Assembly: GCA_001898035.1 (NCBI GenBank)
Contig: MKRX01000009.1
Location: 31,290-91,856 of the forward strand
Direction of reading: 5' to 3'
Source: Armatimonadetes bacterium 55-13
GTDB lineage: Bacteria; Armatimonadota; Fimbriimonadia; Fimbriimonadales; Fimbriimonadaceae
Length of the DNA: 60,567 nt
Shown: positions 53,393 to 60,567 of the stretch, piece by piece
Numbering within the stretch: position 1 is the first letter of the stretch
How the letters are laid out: the number at the start of each line of letters is the position of its first letter
The notes under the pieces: generated by a model
What the model saw: the letters and a program-made list of their open reading frames with translations, nothing else
The model's database searches: none
What the model was told of the DNA's origin: nothing
Program-made: the position numbers and the translations under genes

Positions 53393-53959
53393 ATGGATAA
53401 CGCAACGTTGCTTAGCCAAATGAGTAATGCCTCAGTGATCACCAATGAGCAGGTTAAGGACTTACTTCTGGGATTGGATGACGACCAATTGAACTGGCGG
53501 CCCGACGATAACACCTGGAGCATTGGGCAACAGTTTCACCATATGGTTCTTACCAACCGGCAATACGTTGCGATTATCGAACACCTCGCCGCCACATCCG
53601 GCGAAAAGAGGAAGCACTATGCTCCCGGCTTTTGGGGCAAGTTCATGTTTAAGGCGGTGGGTCCCCATTCAACGATGAATGCCCCGGTACCCAAGCCGCT
53701 CATCCCTTCAAGTGGCAAGATCAACTCTGAAATCGTCAAGGAATATTTAGAGCTTCAGGATCGATTTGACCGGGCGTTGGAGGCTGCGCAAGGTAAAGAC
53801 CTGACCCAACGATTCTCCTCGCCGTTTGCCAAGTTGGTCAAGCTTAAATTTGGCGATGCGATCCAGATGGTGGTTCTTCACAATCAACGCCACGTGGGCA
53901 AGGCAGCGGCGATGCTCAACCGGCCCGAATTCCCTCGCAAAGCCGCCGTGCGCCTATAA
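53393..53959 (+). CDS. DinB-family four-helix protein
   Basis: A 188-aa protein of the DinB/YfiT superfamily. Metal ligands are seen in the usual places: His in IGQQFHHMVLT near residue 50 and VVLHNQRHVGKAAAML near 165. The family includes thiol-dependent S-transferases and maleylpyruvate isomerases; several use bacillithiol or mycothiol. The reaction here is unknown. GAGAGGAAAT before the ATG is a good Shine-Dalgarno; TAGAAT at 53357-53362 is a likely -10. Its stop codon lies inside the -10 box of the next gene. Confidence 0.85.
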   Translation: MDNATLLSQMSNASVITNEQVKDLLLGLDDDQLNWRPDDNTWSIGQQFHHMVLTNRQYVAIIEHLAATSGEKRKHYAPGFWGKFMFKAVGPHSTMNAPVPKPLIPSSGKINSEIVKEYLELQDRFDRALEAAQGKDLTQRFSSPFAKLVKLKFGDAIQMVVLHNQRHVGKAAAMLNRPEFPRKAAVRL

Positions 53960-53960
53960 T
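53955..53960 (+). promoter_or_regulatory. -10 box overlapping the DinB stop
   Basis: TATAAT contains the DinB TAA stop and ends six bases before the GTG start of the L,D-transpeptidase, which predicts a leaderless GTG-start mRNA. Confidence 0.55.
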
Positions 53961-53966
53961 CAGGGT

Positions 53967-54590
53967 GTGATTTACGGTCTCTTGGGTTCCCTATGGAGCC
54001 CGACTCTGGAGGGCATCACCTTCGCGGATCGGCCCGGACAAGTTTATGTGAGCGCCCGTTCGGTCGCAAATGCCACTGGACGTCGGTTTGAATACGACAG
54101 CGTCACCGATCTGGCAAAGCTGGGTGGCCAGGATCTGAGCGTCGACTATCCTCGACTGTTTTCCGGAGCCATTCTCATGCCTGTCGAAAAGACGAACGCT
54201 TACGGAGTCGAAGTCGGGAAAAAGCGCGTCTTTGTGGATCTCAACAAACAAGAGATTTGGGCTTGGCAGGGCAAGATGGTCGTGCTTCACTCGCCGATCA
54301 GCAGCGGTCGAGAACTAAAGGACACTCCCCCGGGCGATTACATCACGGGCAAGAAGGAGACCATGCACATCTCCAGCATCTATGGCTCTAAGATGCCCTT
54401 TAGCGTGCATCTTAAAGGCAATTACTTTATCCATGGGTCGGAACTGACCTTGTCCACGCCGGGCTCGCATGGATGCATACGTCTGCCTATGTACGACAAC
54501 AACGCCGCTAAGTGGTTTTTCTCCTGGGTAGATCAAGGCGTTTCCGTCAAAGTTAGAGGAAAAAAGGGGAGCTCAAAGGGGGTGGAGTGA
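53967..54590 (+). CDS. L,D-transpeptidase (YkuD family)
   Basis: A 207-aa enzyme starting at GTG 53967. The C-terminal YkuD domain carries YFIHGSELTLSTPGSHGCIR with catalytic C170; it forms 3-3 cross-links or anchors proteins to peptidoglycan. The N-terminal part (ITFADRPGQVYVSARSVANA, VTDLAKLGGQDLSV) is a beta domain like the copper-amine-oxidase N-terminal fold that binds other surface structures. The signal peptide is weak (VIYGLLGSLWSP), so export is not obvious. A longer frame from 53826 reads through DinB and is rejected. Confidence 0.88.
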   Translation: MIYGLLGSLWSPTLEGITFADRPGQVYVSARSVANATGRRFEYDSVTDLAKLGGQDLSVDYPRLFSGAILMPVEKTNAYGVEVGKKRVFVDLNKQEIWAWQGKMVVLHSPISSGRELKDTPPGDYITGKKETMHISSIYGSKMPFSVHLKGNYFIHGSELTLSTPGSHGCIRLPMYDNNAAKWFFSWVDQGVSVKVRGKKGSSKGVE

Positions 54591-54729
54591 GCTCCCTGAG
54601 AAGGCAGTCTTTCGACTAGCTCGCTTTATGCTTCCCTTTCACCGTGACAGGGCCGTGACAGACTCTTGACCTGTCTTGCCGTTGCTCAAACCCACTATAG
54701 TTAGTTCCGAGACTTTCCTCCTTCGCCGG

Positions 54730-54735
54730 TAAAAT
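54730..54735 (+). promoter_or_regulatory. -10 box for a TTG-start leaderless gene
   Basis: TAAAAT ends seven bases before the TTG at 54743. The 152-base gap before it shows no other clear element; TTGCCG (54676-54681) and TATAGT (54696-54701) are only 14 bases apart. Confidence 0.5.
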
Positions 54736-54742
54736 CTAACTC

Positions 54743-56068
54743 TTGTCTGAAGACCTTACTGTCGAAAGCTCCGGACTTTCGAACAGCCACATTTTTCGTT
54801 TCTATCTTCCCCTTGCGTTGTCATGGCTCTTTATGGCCATTGAATCGCCGATTGCGATGAGCGTTATTTCTCGCATGGCAAACGCCGATATCAGCATTGC
54901 GGCGTTTCAACCCCTCATGGCCGTATCGCTTTGGATCGAGAGTCCTGTAATCGACCTCCTGACGACGGCAACGACCCTCGGGAAGGATCGCCAACACTAT
55001 GTGGAACTCAGTCGGTTCGTGTGGAAGATCATGGCGGTCGTGACGGTGGTTCACGCGCTGGTGGCGGCGACTCCACTTTACTGGCTGTTAACTGAGCATG
55101 TGATCGGGCTCGATCCGAGGGTGTCCGAAGTGGCGCGACCAGGATTAATCGTGATGATCCCCTGGAGCGCCCTCATTGGATGGCGAAGATATCTGCAGGG
55201 CCTAATGATTCGCAACGGTCAAACCCGGCTTATTGGAATGGGAACCGCGGTGCGAATGACCACCATGGCCTTAGTGGCGGGTGGCCTTTACTTCCTCGGT
55301 AGTTTGTCCAGCATCATGGTGGTCTCCATTGGGCTCGTCTGCGCCGTGGCGGCGGAAGCGGGGTTCGCTCATTGGGCAAGCCGCCCCACGGTGGCCAGTA
55401 GTCTTGCTTTCGATGAGCCTGGATTGCGCCCCCTTAGCCAGAGGTTCCTCGCTCACTTTCACCTTCCTCTTTCTTTAACCACGATGGTGACCCTTCTGGG
55501 GCAGCCAATGGTCTCAACTGCCCTGGCCAGGAGTCCCCACAGCATCTTGGCTCTGGGCGCCTTTCAGGTGGCTTCGACCCTCATTTGGTTACACCGAACG
55601 ATCGTCTTTGCGTTGCCGGAGGTAGTGATAACCCTATACCGAGATGCGGCGTCTTCGCTTAAACTCAAGCGGTTTTGCCTTTACATTGGGTTAGGCACGA
55701 CCAGTGTTATGGCCCTAACTTCGCTTTCCCGCCTCGACGTGTTTTTCTTTCATACCCTTCTGGGCGTATCTGACGTTCAGATCATCAAGACCGCTCATTT
55801 GGCGATGTTGCTGAGTTGCTTCCTCCCATTGATAGGGGCAATGCAGTCCTACTTAAGGGGGATGCTGGCGGCACACCACCTGACTGTTTCAAGGTTAGCG
55901 GCAATGGGCGTCTCGGTTACCTGCCTGATTCTCCTGCTCTTCGTCGGCGTGGGAATGAGGTGGCCTGGCATCGTCACCAGCTGCGTCGCGTTAACGGTAT
56001 CCCAACTCGCCGAACTTGGCGTGTTGGGATACTCTTGGCGTCGGGGCACCGTTGCCTTAGCAGTTTAG
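54743..56068 (+). CDS. MOP-superfamily (MATE/ANKH-like) membrane transporter
   Basis: A 441-aa protein with about 12 hydrophobic helices and a TTG start. The two halves repeat (FRFYLPLALSWLFMAIESPI and AHFHLPLSLTTMVTLLGQPM), as in MOP exporters. IGWRRYLQGLMIRNGQTRLI and GAMQSYLRGMLAAHHLTVSR are matching loops; the first half resembles the ANKH pyrophosphate-transporter group more than NorM-type MATE. Substrate is unknown. A TAAAAT box precedes the start. The stop overlaps the thioredoxin gene stop by four bases. Confidence 0.8.
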   Translation: MSEDLTVESSGLSNSHIFRFYLPLALSWLFMAIESPIAMSVISRMANADISIAAFQPLMAVSLWIESPVIDLLTTATTLGKDRQHYVELSRFVWKIMAVVTVVHALVAATPLYWLLTEHVIGLDPRVSEVARPGLIVMIPWSALIGWRRYLQGLMIRNGQTRLIGMGTAVRMTTMALVAGGLYFLGSLSSIMVVSIGLVCAVAAEAGFAHWASRPTVASSLAFDEPGLRPLSQRFLAHFHLPLSLTTMVTLLGQPMVSTALARSPHSILALGAFQVASTLIWLHRTIVFALPEVVITLYRDAASSLKLKRFCLYIGLGTTSVMALTSLSRLDVFFFHTLLGVSDVQIIKTAHLAMLLSCFLPLIGAMQSYLRGMLAAHHLTVSRLAAMGVSVTCLILLLFVGVGMRWPGIVTSCVALTVSQLAELGVLGYSWRRGTVALAV

Positions 56069-56595
56069 TGAGGCGCGTGAGCTTCCAGCCAGGATTTGAT
56101 CTCATCGCGTTCTTTGTCAGAGATTTTGGGCGCGGTCTTCTTGAGCATTTCGATAAAGTGGCCAACTTCTTCCGGGGCGGCGGGATAGCCGATATTCTCT
56201 TTCTTCTCACCGCGATTGGAATTGATGAGCATCCTCCCTTCTGGATTCACGATTGCAGTGAAAGGCAGTCCAGCCTTCGCGCCATCGAATGTCTCCATGT
56301 ATTTGAGGCCGCCAGCATTCTCCAGGGCCTTCTTTTCAGGCGATTCCAAGACGTCTAGGTGCACGACGACATACGATTTCTTGATCAGCTTGCCCATTTT
56401 AGGCTCGGCCAAAAACTCGTCAAGCTTCTTGCACCATCCACACCACGAGGCGTGGAAGATAACCATTACGTTCTTCTTAGAACCTTTCGCTTCGGCCATC
56501 GCCTTTTGGAGCACTTGGTCGGCGGTAGGTTCAGAGCAGATACCGAAAGCCGCAAGGGCAAGGAGGATCGCGACCGCAATCTGTCGTTTCATCAT
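56065..56595 (-). CDS. Exported thioredoxin-fold protein
   Basis: A 176-aa protein with a signal peptide (MMKRQIAVAILLALAAFGIC) and a thioredoxin-like domain: VMVIFHASWCGWCKKLDEFL contains the CGWC pair, and GLPFTAIVNPEG supplies the cis-Pro loop. It resembles the DUF255/thioredoxin_7 type that keeps exported proteins reduced. The divergent 41-base gap holds GATAAT-like and TAAGAT boxes on this strand. The TAA stop overlaps the transporter TAG (TTAG). Confidence 0.88.
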   Translation of the reverse strand: MMKRQIAVAILLALAAFGICSEPTADQVLQKAMAEAKGSKKNVMVIFHASWCGWCKKLDEFLAEPKMGKLIKKSYVVVHLDVLESPEKKALENAGGLKYMETFDGAKAGLPFTAIVNPEGRMLINSNRGEKKENIGYPAAPEEVGHFIEMLKKTAPKISDKERDEIKSWLEAHAPH

Positions 56596-56624
56596 GGTTC
56601 GATTATCTTACGGCATAAAATCGG

Positions 56625-56630
56625 TACCCT
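56625..56630 (+). promoter_or_regulatory. Candidate -10 box, leaderless
   Basis: TACCCT ends six bases before the ATG at 56637; TAAAAT at 56616-56621 is a stronger hexamer but 15 bases away. No Shine-Dalgarno. Confidence 0.35.
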
Positions 56631-56636
56631 GAGCCT

Positions 56637-57041
56637 ATGAAACTTCTGTTGGCGAAGCTATGCGAATATGCCTGCAAGCTTGAGAATCAACGACACAGCA
56701 TGGTGGGCATATTCGACGACATTCGCCTTCCGGGTTTGCCTTTGGATCATCCCGCCTTCTTCATCTGCGTACAGGTGGAGTTTGAGGCGGATGAGGTGGG
56801 GACGCCTTGGGCGGTGGACGTTCACTTAGTCGATCCCGATGCCAAGCAGTTGTTTCATGCTAACCTAAAGGGAGAAGTCCCCCAGCCGCAGGCAGGGGCC
56901 ATTCCTATCAAGCTCTTTGCCCAGATTGCGGTTCCTCCCATTCGTTTGGAGAAAGCAGGCGACTATCGGCTGGACGTCATTATGAACGGCCGTCGAGCCG
57001 GAGAAGAGCGGGTTCCCGTTTACATTGTGCCGGGCTACTGA
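56637..57041 (+). CDS. DUF6941-like protein
   Basis: A 134-aa cytoplasmic beta protein. The pattern MKLLLAKLCEYACKLENQRH, SMVGIFDDIRLPGLPLDHPA, VEFEADEVGTPWAVDVHLVD and DVIMNGRRAGEERVPVYI matches the small DUF6941 family of bacterial proteins without known function. The fold looks like a C2- or immunoglobulin-type sandwich. It is divergent from the thioredoxin gene and has no evident partner. Confidence 0.7.
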   Translation: MKLLLAKLCEYACKLENQRHSMVGIFDDIRLPGLPLDHPAFFICVQVEFEADEVGTPWAVDVHLVDPDAKQLFHANLKGEVPQPQAGAIPIKLFAQIAVPPIRLEKAGDYRLDVIMNGRRAGEERVPVYIVPGY

Positions 57042-57146
57042 GAACGGCGGCGCCCCCATTCGGCGTATATAGTAAAGGGACAATAGGCGATAACGCTTTG
57101 ATGAGCCGTGCGCGGCTCTCCGACCACACACGAGGGAGGTTCACGA

Positions 57147-57473
57147 ATGAGTGAGAATATGGAGAAATTTAGGAGTTTGGATGGAAGCGAGGCATTGGTT
57201 CAAAAACCATTTGTCAGTATCGTTTTCCAGCACGGACATCCTAACGAAGTGGGCATCAACGGATGCCGTCTGGAAGACGTGATCGACGTATTGGTCGAAA
57301 AGCTTCTGGACTTTCAAGGCCGCGATTTGGCATGTGCCGAGAACGCTGAAGCATTAGAGCACCTTCACTTTGCCCGAGAGGCTCTGGTGCGACGACGGCG
57401 GCGACGCGAGGAACAAGGGGTGGTGAACACCCAGAAGCCTCATGAAAGCGCGGATATGGCTTCTTCCAAGTAG
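57147..57473 (+). CDS. Small conserved protein, phage-like pattern
   Basis: A 108-aa protein beginning at ATG 57147 with GGGAGG seven bases upstream; the GTG at 57108 has no support. The core VSIVFQHGHPNEVGINGCRL, LLDFQGRDLACAENAEALEH and REALVRRRRRREEQGVVNTQ follows a pattern (FQxG...EVGxNG...FQ...AC.ENAxAL...RxxRExxGVxxT) that I recall from small phage and host proteins of unknown role. It is soluble and charged. TATAGT at about 57064 may be its -10. A canonical terminator follows. Confidence 0.72.
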   Translation: MSENMEKFRSLDGSEALVQKPFVSIVFQHGHPNEVGINGCRLEDVIDVLVEKLLDFQGRDLACAENAEALEHLHFAREALVRRRRRREEQGVVNTQKPHESADMASSK

Positions 57474-57486
57474 GTCTCTGGCTTGC

Positions 57487-57525
57487 GAAGCCCCTCTCCA
57501 GGATTGGAGAGGGGCTTCTTGTTTT
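57487..57525 (+). terminator. Canonical intrinsic terminator
   Basis: Perfect 14-bp stem (57487-57500 with 57505-57518), GGAT loop, followed by TTGTTTT. It is the only hairpin in the window with a T-tract, and it separates co-directional genes. Confidence 0.9.
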
Positions 57526-57554
57526 AGGGGTTCCTTTCGATTTGGGTTTTGTCG

Positions 57555-57560
57555 TAGGAT
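57555..57560 (+). promoter_or_regulatory. -10 box of the M61 peptidase gene
   Basis: TAGGAT ends six bases before the ATG at 57567. No Shine-Dalgarno lies between. Confidence 0.45.
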
Positions 57561-57566
57561 GGCGAC

Positions 57567-59324
57567 ATGATCGTTCGATCTCGATTCACGACGGCCCTGG
57601 CATTAGCCGCCCTCGCCGCAGTTACCCACGCTGAAATTCGCTACTCCGTGACCGCTACGGAAGGAGGAGACCGACTCCAGGTGGAGATGCGATTTGACGC
57701 AAAGGGACCAGTTAAGATTCAAATGCCCAACTGGGCGCCAGGCGCCTATGTGCTTTCGATGCCTGCCAAGAACGTTCAGGGGCTGGCGGTAACGGATGGC
57801 GCGGGCAAATCCGTTGACTTTAAGCAGGAGAACGATAACACGTGGTCGATCGACCAGGCTCCCGACCGTAAGGTGACAGTTCGCTACTCGGTTCCGTTCC
57901 GGTTCAGCGCCGGCTCTGGCAATTACAGCGGGCCGCCCACCTATTTCTATGTCGTGGATCGGAAAGCCGAGTCCTGCCGTCTCGATCTTAGAGTTCCGGG
58001 TAGTTGGAAGATTGCGACGGGGCTCGATCCCGTCGGTTCCTCGGGCCATGAGTTTGTGGCGCCGGACTACGACGTGTTAGCGGATTCACCGGTGACTCTA
58101 GGAGATATTCGTGAGCTCCGGTACGAGGTAAAGGGCCGGGATCACCTCATTGCCCTTTACGGTGCGGCCAAGGACGAAGTGGATGCGGACGCCATCATTA
58201 AGGCTTGTAAGTTCGTCAGCACGATGCAAACGGACTTCATGAAAGGGATTCCCTACAAGCGCTACGTGTGGCACTTCTCTACCACCGACCGATATGACGG
58301 CGCGGGCGGGTTGGAGCATCTGAACAGCACTCAGATCGGCTTGGCCAGTGGCGTGGGGCCGCGGGCCGTTGGGGTTTGCAGCCACGAGTTTTTCCACCTT
58401 TGGAACGTGAAGCGCATTCGATCCAAACCTCTGGGTCCCTTCGATTACAACGTCTTGCCAAAGACGGGCGCGCTCTGGTGGTTGGAGGGCGTGACGGACT
58501 ACTACGCTCACACGTTGCTTCATCGGTACGGTTGGACTAACCAGAACGAGTATTTCGAGACGTTAGTTGGGAACGTTCGCGGTCAGCGGAGCAAACCCGG
58601 ACGGCTAGAAGTGAGTCCCTATCAGGCCAGTTACCGCGTGGGCGACGCGGCGAACGGTCGAGGAAACAGCACGGGCTTTCAAGTGAGTTATTACGACACC
58701 GGCTGGCTGGCAGGAATGTGCCTGGACATCGAAATCCTAGCCGAGTCCAAGGGCAAGAGGAACTTGGACGACGTAGAGTATGCGCTTTGGAACTTGTGCA
58801 AGGACAGCAAGCCGGGGTTCGAAGAGGATGAGATCCGAAAGCAGTGCGTGCGATTCGGCGGAGATAAGCTGGGTCCCTTCTACGATCGGGTGATCATGAA
58901 GGCGGGCGAATTGCCGATCGAGGAACAGCTTGCGAAGGTTGGGCTGCAACTGGTCAGCCGAACGCGTCAAGACGCCGACCTGCTGGTCAACTTAGGTCCA
59001 TCTCGCGAAGACAAAGCCTTAAACACCAGGGGTGCGCGGGGCGATGCGGAAGCGCTATACAAGGCAGGCGACTTGGTGGTGGCGATCAATGGAAGGCCGA
59101 CGACCGGCGACACCGTAGCGAAACTTCAGAAAGCTCAAATGGACGCAATGGAGGGCTTGAAGCCAGGCGAAACGGTTACCGTTTCCGTCAAGCGCGGCTC
59201 GGAAACCGTGGAACTGAAGTACAAGCTGGGTTCCAAGGACGTTGAGGAACAGGTAATTCAGGAACTTGAGGGGGCAACGGCAGAGCAGAAGCGACTTCGC
59301 GGCCTTTGGCTCAAACGCAAATAG
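57567..59324 (+). CDS. M61-family metallopeptidase with PDZ domain
   Basis: A 585-aa exported peptidase of the glycyl aminopeptidase group. Signal peptide MIVRSRFTTALALAALAAVT. The zinc motif is H273-E274-F-F-H277 in CSHEFFHLWNVKRIR, with E307 in WWLEGVTDYYAHTLLHRYG as the third ligand. The preceding beta domain (PNWAPGAYVLSMPAKNVQGL, YFYVVDRKAESCRLDLRVPG) is the M61 N-terminal fold. A PDZ domain (about 475-560, DLVVAINGRPTTGDTVAKLQ) closes it. It probably trims small peptides outside the cytoplasm. Confidence 0.95.
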   Translation: MIVRSRFTTALALAALAAVTHAEIRYSVTATEGGDRLQVEMRFDAKGPVKIQMPNWAPGAYVLSMPAKNVQGLAVTDGAGKSVDFKQENDNTWSIDQAPDRKVTVRYSVPFRFSAGSGNYSGPPTYFYVVDRKAESCRLDLRVPGSWKIATGLDPVGSSGHEFVAPDYDVLADSPVTLGDIRELRYEVKGRDHLIALYGAAKDEVDADAIIKACKFVSTMQTDFMKGIPYKRYVWHFSTTDRYDGAGGLEHLNSTQIGLASGVGPRAVGVCSHEFFHLWNVKRIRSKPLGPFDYNVLPKTGALWWLEGVTDYYAHTLLHRYGWTNQNEYFETLVGNVRGQRSKPGRLEVSPYQASYRVGDAANGRGNSTGFQVSYYDTGWLAGMCLDIEILAESKGKRNLDDVEYALWNLCKDSKPGFEEDEIRKQCVRFGGDKLGPFYDRVIMKAGELPIEEQLAKVGLQLVSRTRQDADLLVNLGPSREDKALNTRGARGDAEALYKAGDLVVAINGRPTTGDTVAKLQKAQMDAMEGLKPGETVTVSVKRGSETVELKYKLGSKDVEEQVIQELEGATAEQKRLRGLWLKRK

Positions 59325-59406
59325 GTCTAGGGGCCTTCTTTCTTCCGCTTGACGCTCCCATGCCTTACAGTGATTGGAAATTGCACAAATTTGCGAATGT
59401 TGGAAC

Positions 59407-59412
59407 TAATAT
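59407..59412 (+). promoter_or_regulatory. Candidate -10 box upstream of the STN protein
   Basis: TAATAT in the 157-base gap predicts a leader of about 63 bases, consistent with the AGGAG Shine-Dalgarno nine bases before the ATG at 59482. No good -35 at 16-18 bases. Confidence 0.3.
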
Positions 59413-59481
59413 TGCGGCCACGTTCGTATGCCGTGTGAGCGCTCAGCGTTCTGGTGTGTGAAAGAGTAGGAGATTGCAGAA

Positions 59482-60549
59482 ATGGATGTGAAAACGATAC
59501 TAGGATTGACTTCGGCGGTCTTTGGAGCCGGGATTGTAACTCAAGACCCCAGCTTCCAGTATCCGGGCGTTCGGCCGATTCTGACGAATGAACCGGAGAT
59601 CATCGCGACGGGAACCGGTACGGTTTCTAGCTCCAATGCCGTTTTCCAAAAGCAAATCAGCGTTCGATTCAAGGATGCGTCTGTTTCCGAGGTCCTCGAT
59701 TGGCTCAGCAACCAAGGGGTCAGCTTCGTTACGACGGGTCTCTCTAAGGATGCGAAGATCAATCTGAACTTGAATAACGTTCCGTTGGATGCGGCGGTTC
59801 GGGCTATTGGAAGCGCTCTGGGTGGCAGTTGGACTCAGAACGACACCGTTTACGTTTTCCGCTCCGAGCCCTCTTTCTACGCGGATAAGCAAGGTGTGGT
59901 CCGTGAAATGCCCGCTATGCCTGCTATGCCAGGGATGCCCGCTATGCCTCCGATGAACTTCGAGTTTAAGTCTCAGAACATGGAGCAATTAGCGAAAGAC
60001 CTCGAGAAGAAATTCGGCGCCGATAGCGAGTTTGCCAAGCGAATGGAAAAGCAGTTCGGTGAGAACAGCGAATTCGCGAAGGAAATGCAAAAGAAGTTTG
60101 GGCCGGATAGCGAATTTGCGAAGAAGATGAAGGCTCAAGCTCTCGAACAGAAGGCGTTTGGGGAGAAATTTAGAGCGAAAGCTTTCGACAACAAAGCTTT
60201 CGCCGAGAAGATGAAGGCCCATGAAAAAATGATGGAAGACCTCGAAATGAGGATGAAGACCGATAAGGATCTGAAGGACTTCCATGGATTTGACGATTCA
60301 TTCAAGTTCAGCATGCCAGAAGAGCGATCGTTCGTCTTCTCTCATCAGGGGCAAGATCTGAAGAGCGTGGCGAAGAGCCTGACGCCGGCTCAGCGGGAGA
60401 AGAACAAAAAGCAGGGCTTCCTCTATTGGAGCGATCTAACCCCGGACCAGCAGAAGAAGCTGGGAGTTGTGGGGGGTAACGGAACTTGGACGATTCAATA
60501 CAGTAACAACGGTGAGACCTTTACCGTTAAGAGCGATCGAAAGAAGTAA
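59482..60549 (+). CDS. STN-domain protein with 14-residue repeats
   Basis: A 355-aa exported protein. After a leader (MDVKTILGLTSAVFGAGIV) comes a secretin/TonB short N-terminal-like domain (ISVRFKDASVSEVLDWLSNQ, KINLNLNNVPLDAAVRAIGS, VYVFRS). A Met-Pro-Ala-rich linker (MPAMPAMPGMPAMPPM) leads to helical 14-residue repeats (175-244) rich in K, E, F and M. The C-terminal region (FVFSHQGQDLKSVAKSLTPA, GFLYWSDLTPDQQKKLGVVG) is unknown. STN domains usually sense or gate in envelope complexes; no secretin is present here. AGGAG lies nine bases before the ATG. Confidence 0.82.
   Translation: MDVKTILGLTSAVFGAGIVTQDPSFQYPGVRPILTNEPEIIATGTGTVSSSNAVFQKQISVRFKDASVSEVLDWLSNQGVSFVTTGLSKDAKINLNLNNVPLDAAVRAIGSALGGSWTQNDTVYVFRSEPSFYADKQGVVREMPAMPAMPGMPAMPPMNFEFKSQNMEQLAKDLEKKFGADSEFAKRMEKQFGENSEFAKEMQKKFGPDSEFAKKMKAQALEQKAFGEKFRAKAFDNKAFAEKMKAHEKMMEDLEMRMKTDKDLKDFHGFDDSFKFSMPEERSFVFSHQGQDLKSVAKSLTPAQREKNKKQGFLYWSDLTPDQQKKLGVVGGNGTWTIQYSNNGETFTVKSDRKK
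60004..60213 (+). repeat. Five 42-base tandem repeats in the STN gene
   Basis: Three well-conserved 14-codon units, EKKFGADSEFAKRM, EKQFGENSEFAKEM and QKKFGPDSEFAKKM, followed by two decayed units, KAQALEQKAFGEKF and RAKAFDNKAFAEKM. Codon choices differ between copies, so the repeat is old and kept at the protein level. Confidence 0.85.
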
Positions 60550-60567
60550 CTTCAATCGATTTTGAGG

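Noticed and set aside
53826-53966. N-terminal extension of the L,D-transpeptidase
   Set aside because: It overlaps DinB in another frame, and a -10 box lies directly before GTG 53967.

Overview
This 60.6 kb window looks like the chromosome of an Armatimonadota bacterium, most likely of the Fimbriimonas type. The strongest clue is the prepilin at 35352-36272, whose N-terminus ([19 protein letters not shown], then LFPVFAQA) is typical of the large prepilin families of that phylum. A PEP-CTERM protein, futalosine-pathway menaquinone synthesis, complex I subunits and many secreted or membrane proteins of unknown function fit this. Placement is inferred from protein style, as no rRNA is present. 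I see no tRNA, CRISPR array, insertion sequence, phage block or defence island. Coding density is very high and no gap without a gene reaches 300 bases.

Layout. 1-4.6 kb: tail of a beta-propeller protein, mqnC (menaquinone), a Cys-rich secreted protein and a small secreted protein. 4.6-11.8 kb: GH29 fucosidase, M1-type peptidase, hrcA, the GDP-L-fucose genes fcl and gmd, and a glycosyltransferase. 11.8-21.3 kb: chemoreceptor, ATP-grasp enzyme, nuoI and nuoB, CHRD/PEP-CTERM protein, mfd, DUF1275 membrane protein. 21.3-32.1 kb: a large hypothetical protein, a PQQ-like propeller, lipid kinase, nucleotidyltransferase, MFS carrier, a DUF255 protein fused to a DsbD-alpha-like domain, VanZ-like protein and a coiled-coil membrane protein. 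32.1-38.8 kb: a small unlisted membrane protein, thioredoxin-TPR protein, GAF histidine kinase, the GntR/LacI regulator-prepilin-lipoprotein operon, and an esterase. 38.9-48.3 kb: diguanylate cyclase, acylphosphatase, DUF486 protein, beta-lactamase-like hydrolase, CHASE3 kinase, rtcB, an ECF sigma/anti-sigma pair facing a Cys-rich protein, and icd. 48.3-60.5 kb: duplicated-repeat protein, esterase, zinc-ribbon protein, SPFH protein with a hidden ribbon-helix-helix gene, DinB, L,D-transpeptidase, MOP-type carrier, thioredoxin, small proteins, M61 peptidase and an STN-domain repeat protein.

Two window-wide patterns stand out. First, many first genes have a TANNNT hexamer ending 6-8 bases before the start codon and no Shine-Dalgarno sequence, which predicts leaderless mRNAs. 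This pattern also resolves several start codons, including GTG and TTG starts. Second, all 13 convergent gene pairs end in one of three ways: a perfect hairpin without a T-tract (seven pairs), a four-base overlap of the two stop codons (five pairs), or a longer overlap (one pair).

The best candidates for new biology are the regulator-prepilin-lipoprotein operon with its palindrome-rich promoter (35134-37587), the structured leader before the thioredoxin-TPR gene (32546-32641), the ECF sigma cluster with a divergent Cys-rich membrane protein (44769-46998), and the leaderless/convergent architecture itself. I found no clear, complete, undescribed multi-gene system.
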